9,162 bases of DNA from the NCBI GenBank assembly GCA_017405545.1, contig JAFRAF010000311.1:1-9162 (forward strand). Direction: 5' to 3'. A program made the translations under genes and the position numbers. Below are positions 6,094 through 9,162 of the stretch, piece after piece. This stretch comes from Oscillospiraceae bacterium (GTDB taxonomy: Bacteria > Bacillota > Clostridia > Oscillospirales > Oscillospiraceae). The notes beneath the pieces are model-generated. The model did not search any database. It was not told the origin of the DNA and saw only the letters and a list, made by a program, of their open reading frames with translations. Positions within the stretch are counted from its first letter, which is position 1. The number at the start of each line of letters is the position of its first letter.

Positions 6094-6109
6094 TGTTTCA
6101 CGTGAAACA
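6094..6109. promoter_or_regulatory. parS centromere site
   Basis: TGTTTCACGTGAAACA is a perfect match to the 16-bp consensus parS palindrome bound by Spo0J/ParB. The palindrome extends one base further on each side. It lies 28 bases upstream of the soj promoter -35, which is the usual origin-proximal context. ParB loading here would start the spreading partition complex and could also affect soj-spo0J transcription. Confidence 0.97.
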
Positions 6110-6137
6110 AATCCCCCAAGAAATTCATCCCAGAGTC

Positions 6138-6165
6138 TTGAAAACAGAAAATGTTGTGCTATAAT
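6138..6165 (+). promoter_or_regulatory. Sigma-A-type promoter of the soj-spo0J operon
   Basis: TTGAAA (6138-6143), a 16-base spacer and a perfect TATAAT (6160-6165) preceded by TGC, an extended -10. Transcription would start near 6172, leaving a 167-nt untranslated leader before soj. Confidence 0.78.
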
Positions 6166-6191
6166 GACTACGGAGAATAAAAGCGGCATAA

Positions 6192-6305
6192 GTGTGCCAA
6201 TTTATGGGACACGCCCGGCTGACTGGGCCGGTTTTTCCACATCCCTGCCCCGCCGCAGGCTCTCCGCATCGGTTTTCCCCCGGGAAAGCCGATTTTGGCG
6301 TGTCC
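6192..6305 (+). promoter_or_regulatory. Structured soj leader; candidate cis-acting or small RNA
   Basis: A 9-bp closing stem (6207-6215 with 6297-6305, all Watson-Crick) encloses three local hairpins. They are 6216-6230 (CGGC/GCCG), 6244-6259 (CCTGC/GCAGG) and 6268-6293 (12 bp with one G-T pair). The last is followed by TTTT. The first can also pair as CCGGC/GCCGG followed directly by TTTTT (6232-6236). The 5' strand of the closing stem can instead pair upstream with 6192-6198. Mutually exclusive stems next to terminator-like hairpins resemble an attenuator or riboswitch. I recognise no known class, and G+C-rich sequence makes chance pairing a real possibility. Confidence 0.42.
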
Positions 6306-6338
6306 GAAGACGTAAAACATCTACCAGCGGGAGGTCAC

Positions 6339-7100
6339 ATGGCTAAGGTCATCGCAGTTGCCAATCAAAAGGGCGGAGTGGGAAAGACCACCACGGCGGT
6401 CAATCTCTGCTGCGCTCTGCACAACATGGGCAAACGCTGCCTGCTCTGGGACTCGGACCCCCAGGGAAACGCCACCACCTCCATGGGCGGGGATAAAAAC
6501 AGGCTGGAACACACGGCCTATGACGTGCTCATACAGGGCGTATCCCCGAAGGAAGTCGTCATCAGGACCGAGTTCGGCGACCTGGTCCCCGCGAACAAGG
6601 CCATGGCCGGGGCCGGGATCGAGCTCATCGGCATGCCGGACAGGGAATACATATTGAAGAAGGCCCTCGACGGGCTCAGGGACAGCTATGACTACATTAT
6701 AATAGACTGCCCTCCGTCCCTGGAGCTTTTGACCTTAAACTCCCTGTGCGCGGCGGACTCCCTGCTGATACCCGTACAGTGCGAATACTTCGCCCTGGAG
6801 GGCCTGAGCGACCTTATCAGCACCGTCAGGATTATAAAGAGAAAACTAAACCGGAATCTGGAGATAGAGGGCGTGCTGCTGACCATGTTCGACAGCCGCA
6901 CTAATCTCAGCTATCAGGTGGCTGACGAGGTCAAGCGCTATTTTAAGGAAAAGGTTTACGCCACAGTGATACCCAGAAACATCAGACTGTCCGAGGCACC
7001 CAGCTTCGCGAAGCCGGGAGTGGCCTACGACAGGGCCTCCAAGGGCTCACAGGCGTATTTGAGACTTGCAAGCGAGGTCATAAAGAGAAATGAGTGCTGA
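6339..7100 (+). CDS. soj: Chromosome-partitioning ATPase Soj/ParA
   Basis: This 253-residue ParA/MinD-type ATPase works with Spo0J at parS in origin segregation and, in sporulating Firmicutes, in control of DnaA. The deviant Walker A motif is KGGVGKTT (11-18) with signature Lys11 and catalytic Lys16. DSDPQGN (38-44) is the switch I/A' motif and IIIDCPP (120-126) the Walker B. The C-terminal IPRNIRLSEAPSFAKP (211-226) is the usual nucleotide- and DNA-contacting segment. The length is standard for chromosomal Soj. The frame is open upstream to 6192, but the ATG at 6339 has GGGAGG four bases upstream and begins the conserved MAKVIAVANQKGG. The last 11 bases overlap spo0J, so translation of the pair is probably coupled. 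Confidence 0.97.
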   Translation: MAKVIAVANQKGGVGKTTTAVNLCCALHNMGKRCLLWDSDPQGNATTSMGGDKNRLEHTAYDVLIQGVSPKEVVIRTEFGDLVPANKAMAGAGIELIGMPDREYILKKALDGLRDSYDYIIIDCPPSLELLTLNSLCAADSLLIPVQCEYFALEGLSDLISTVRIIKRKLNRNLEIEGVLLTMFDSRTNLSYQVADEVKRYFKEKVYATVIPRNIRLSEAPSFAKPGVAYDRASKGSQAYLRLASEVIKRNEC

Positions 7101-7989
7101 AAAGCGTAAAGGACTTGGCCGGGGCCTGGGCGCGCTGATGGGCGACGAGGTCGCCCCCGAGGGGGCTGAAAACCTGCTCCCCATCGCCCGGATCGAACCC
7201 CGGCAGGACCAGCCCCGCAGAAACTTTGACGAGACCGCTCTGGCTGAACTGGCCGCCTCCATATCCGAGCACGGGCTGATACAGCCCGTGGTGGTGCGGG
7301 AGACGGGCAACGGCCTGTACCAGCTCATCGCCGGCGAGCGCCGCTGGCGGGCCGCCAGGATGGCGGGACTCTTGGAGATACCCGCCCGCATCATAGAGGC
7401 CGACGACCAGAAGGCCTTTGAGCTGGCCCTTGTGGAGAACCTGCAGAGGGAGGACCTGAGCCCCGTCGAGGAGGCTCTCGGCTACAAGGCCCTCATGACC
7501 GGCGCGGGACTCACCCAGGAAAAGGTGGCCGCCCGGGTGGGAAAATCCCGTCCGGTGGTGGCTAACGCTCTGCGGCTGCTGAGCCTGCCGGAGCCGGTGC
7601 TGGACTGCATAGAAAACGGCGATCTCAGCATAAGCCACGCCCGACTCCTGCTGGAGCTGGAGGGCGAGGCCCTGCGTCTGGAGGCCGCCCGGCAGATAGT
7701 TGAGGCCGGAATGACTGTCAGACAGGCCGAGAGCTTTATCAAAAAGCTCTGTGCCCCGGTAAAACCGGCGCCGCAGCCGAAGCTGGGCCCCGACGGCGTG
7801 GACTACACCGCCGAAGCGGAAAAAGACCTGATACGCTCCCTGGGCCGCCGGGTACACATAAAGGACGGCCGGAAAAAGGGGAAGATCGAGATAGAGTACT
7901 ACGGCACGGAGGATTTCAACAACCTCTACGACGCTCTTAAGAGCCTGTGCCTGAGTGATGGAGGTACCGCCGATGAAGAAGCGCTGTAA
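7090..7989 (+). CDS. spo0J: Chromosome-partitioning CTPase/DNA-binding protein Spo0J/ParB
   Basis: This 299-residue ParB binds parS and slides along DNA as a CTP-driven clamp. The basic N-terminal segment RKGLGRGLGALMG (6-18) is the Soj ATPase-activating region. Residues 29-120 are the ParB N-terminal CTPase domain, with AGERRWRAAR (81-90) and ENLQREDLSPVEEA (116-129). LTQEKVAARVGKSRPVVANA (141-160) is the helix-turn-helix that reads parS. Residues 240-285 form the dimerisation domain. All expected parts are present, so the gene is intact and a cognate parS lies upstream at 6094. The ATG at 7090 lies inside the 3' end of soj, and the 3' end overlaps the next small gene by 17 bases. Confidence 0.97.
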   Translation: MSAEKRKGLGRGLGALMGDEVAPEGAENLLPIARIEPRQDQPRRNFDETALAELAASISEHGLIQPVVVRETGNGLYQLIAGERRWRAARMAGLLEIPARIIEADDQKAFELALVENLQREDLSPVEEALGYKALMTGAGLTQEKVAARVGKSRPVVANALRLLSLPEPVLDCIENGDLSISHARLLLELEGEALRLEAARQIVEAGMTVRQAESFIKKLCAPVKPAPQPKLGPDGVDYTAEAEKDLIRSLGRRVHIKDGRKKGKIEIEYYGTEDFNNLYDALKSLCLSDGGTADEEAL

Positions 7990-8227
7990 TGAAGAGCAGG
8001 TAAAACCCGAAAACAGCGTGGGAATGAGTGAAGAGGAGCTTCTGGAAGTCAGGCAAAAGGCCAGAAAATCGGTCATACGCTATGCCCTGCTCATGCTTCT
8101 GGCGGTGCTGGCCGTGATAATCCTCTCTTATTTTATAACCCAGCGCAACATCAATCACGCGACAGCGGCTGTGGAACAGGCTGCCCGCTTCATCCCGGAT
8201 ACCGTACTCAGCTGCAAGTGGATATAG
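7973..8227 (+). CDS. Small single-span membrane protein, uncharacterised
   Basis: I do not recognise a family for this 84-residue protein. Residues 1-33 are charged and predicted cytoplasmic (KKRCNEEQVKPENS, then EEELLEVRQKARK). Residues 36-55 form one hydrophobic membrane helix (YALLMLLAVLAVIILSYFIT). The remaining 29 residues would be outside and include a short amphipathic stretch. The ATG at 7973 has GGAGG at 7960-7964, eight bases upstream. An in-frame GTG/ATG at 7955/7958 lies before that site and is less likely. The gene overlaps spo0J by 17 bases and is surely co-transcribed with it. Between spo0J and serS, other Clostridia often carry a small membrane gene (for example DUF4446). This one is shorter and I cannot assign it to that family. 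Confidence 0.75.
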   Translation: MKKRCNEEQVKPENSVGMSEEELLEVRQKARKSVIRYALLMLLAVLAVIILSYFITQRNINHATAAVEQAARFIPDTVLSCKWI

Positions 8228-8242
8228 GGGAGCTTTCTGCGT

Positions 8243-8271
8243 TTGATTTAACATTTTTCACATTATATAAT
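8243..8271 (+). promoter_or_regulatory. serS: Sigma-A-type promoter of serS
   Basis: TTGATT (8243-8248), a 17-base spacer and a perfect TATAAT (8266-8271). The start point would be near 8278, which places the ribosome binding site AAGGAG (8278-8283) at the extreme 5' end of the message. Confidence 0.78.
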
Positions 8272-8292
8272 AAGTATAAGGAGTTAGTCGAA

Positions 8293-9162
8293 ATGATAGA
8301 TATAAAGCGGATTCGCGAAAACCCGGAGAAGGTCAAGGCCGGTTTCGCGGCAAAGGAGGTCGACTGCGCCGAGGCGGTCGACAGGATCCTGGCCCTTGAC
8401 GGCCGCCGCAGAGAGATAATCGGCGTGGTGGAGAACCTGAAGGCGGAGCAAAACAGCCTGTCCAAGAGGATACCCGCCATGAAAAAGGCCAAGGAGGACA
8501 CCACCGAGGTGTTCGCCCGCCTGAACGAGCTCAAGGAGCTCATCAAGGCCGATGACAGCGAGCTCAAGGCCGTAGAGGATGAGTACAACACCCTCATGCT
8601 CAGCCTGCCCAACCTGCCGGACGACGATCTGCTGCCCGGCGGCAAGGAGAACAATGTGCCCATCCGCTTTTACGGCGAGCCCAGAGTATTCGATTTCCAG
8701 CCGAAAAACCACGTGGAGCTGTGCACCGACCTGGGCCTTATCGACTATGCAAGGGGCTCCAAGCTCTCCGGGGCCGGCTTCTGGGTCTACAGAGGTCTGG
8801 GCGCCCGACTGGAGTGGGCCCTGCTGAACTACTTCATCGACACCCACCTGGCCGACGGCTACGAGCTGGTGCTGGTGCCCCACATGCTGTCCTATGAGTG
8901 CGGCCTGACCGCCGGTCAGTTCCCCAAGTTCAAGGACGACGTGTACTGGCTTGAGACCGCCGAGGACGAGCGCCGCCGCTTCATGCTGCCCACGGCGGAG
9001 ACCGCGCTGGTCTCTCTCCACCGGGACGAGATAATGTCCGAGGCCGAGCTGCCCAGAAAATACATCTCCTACACACCCTGCTTCCGCCGGGAGGCCAGTT
9101 CCTACAGGGCCGACGAGCGCGGCATGGTGCGCGGCCACCAGTTCAACAAGGTGGAGATGGTC
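8293..9162 (+). CDS. serS: Seryl-tRNA synthetase, 3' end beyond the window
   Basis: The 290 residues seen belong to a class II seryl-tRNA synthetase, which charges tRNA-Ser with serine in the cytoplasm. Residues 1-105 are the N-terminal tRNA-binding coiled-coil arm (MIDIKRIRENPEKVKAG, then two long charged helices). RGLGARLEWALLNYFID (167-183) covers motif 1. LPTAETALV (232-240) contains the Thr-Ala-Glu serine-recognition loop. Motif 2 begins at FRREAS (264-269) and continues to HQFNKVEMV (282-290). Motif 3 would lie in the missing part, roughly 130-140 residues, judged from the usual length near 425. The ATG has AAGGAG nine bases upstream. The frame is unbroken to the window edge, so the truncation is due to the window. 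Confidence 0.96.
   Translation, partial: MIDIKRIRENPEKVKAGFAAKEVDCAEAVDRILALDGRRREIIGVVENLKAEQNSLSKRIPAMKKAKEDTTEVFARLNELKELIKADDSELKAVEDEYNTLMLSLPNLPDDDLLPGGKENNVPIRFYGEPRVFDFQPKNHVELCTDLGLIDYARGSKLSGAGFWVYRGLGARLEWALLNYFIDTHLADGYELVLVPHMLSYECGLTAGQFPKFKDDVYWLETAEDERRRFMLPTAETALVSLHRDEIMSEAELPRKYISYTPCFRREASSYRADERGMVRGHQFNKVEMV

Noticed and set aside
5741..6189. Small frames at 5741-5944 (+), 5812-6036 (+) and 5941-6189 (-)
   Set aside because: They run through the repeat hairpins, parS or the soj promoter and have no convincing ribosome binding sites. Only the minus-strand tail shared with copy 1 is of interest and is reported separately.
6207..6305. tRNA-like reading of the soj leader (closing stem, three arms, about 99 nt)
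   Set aside because: There is no TTCRA T-loop, no D-loop GG and no correctly spaced anticodon arm, so it is neither an ordinary nor a selenocysteine tRNA.
6192..6338. N-terminal extension of the Soj reading frame from 6192
   Set aside because: The extension lacks a ribosome binding site and runs through paired leader elements. ParA proteins begin a few residues before KGGVGKTT, matching the ATG at 6339.
7078..8076. Minus-strand open frame of 332 codons opposite spo0J
   Set aside because: It is a shadow of the G+C-rich spo0J coding strand; spo0J has all its family motifs.
8228..8292. T-box leader for serS
   Set aside because: Only 65 bases separate the preceding gene from serS and they contain neither a T-box sequence nor a terminator; they are accounted for by a promoter.
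8284..9138. Minus-strand open frame of 284 codons opposite serS
   Set aside because: It is a shadow of serS, with a hydrophobic Val/Leu/Gly composition typical of antisense reading and no recognisable domain.

Overview
The window looks like the chromosome of a G+C-rich, endospore-forming member of the Clostridia, probably from an Oscillospiraceae-like lineage. The main evidence is a spore germination protease (gpr), a soj-spo0J locus with a canonical parS site, strong AGGAGG-type ribosome binding sites, sigma-A-like promoters and two short-signal lipoproteins. The lineage is an inference; the spore-former assignment rests on gpr.

Layout. Positions 1-376 hold no gene. They contain a diverged copy of a dispersed repeat and one or two intrinsic terminators serving the minus-strand gene to the right. 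From 377 to 4652 all genes are on the minus strand. In transcription order (right to left) they are: rpsT (ribosomal protein S20, TTG start), a DUF554 membrane protein, a Sel1/TPR-repeat lipoprotein with its own promoter, a small FMN flavoprotein with an Fe-S-type cysteine motif, and a parvulin-type (PrsA-like) foldase lipoprotein. From 4838 onward all genes are on the plus strand: gpr, a gene-free stretch of about 625 bases, soj (parA), spo0J (parB), a small single-span membrane protein, and serS, which runs off the right edge.

The 5714-6338 stretch is the least ordinary part. It holds a second copy of the dispersed repeat (with perfect 12-bp and 10-bp hairpins), a perfect 16-bp parS palindrome, a sigma-A-like promoter with an extended -10, and a 167-nt soj leader. 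That leader can fold into a closed multi-hairpin structure with two terminator-like elements. soj, spo0J and the small membrane gene overlap one another and form one transcription unit. serS follows from its own promoter with a leader of only about 15 nt, too short for a T-box.

How the genes relate. Soj, Spo0J and parS form a complete chromosome-segregation module. gpr acts after sporulation, during germination. rpsT and serS are translation genes. The two lipoproteins act outside the membrane. I see no phage, transposase, CRISPR or defence genes. The observations most worth following up are the repeat, whose minus-strand tail is conserved codon by codon between the two copies, and the folded soj leader.
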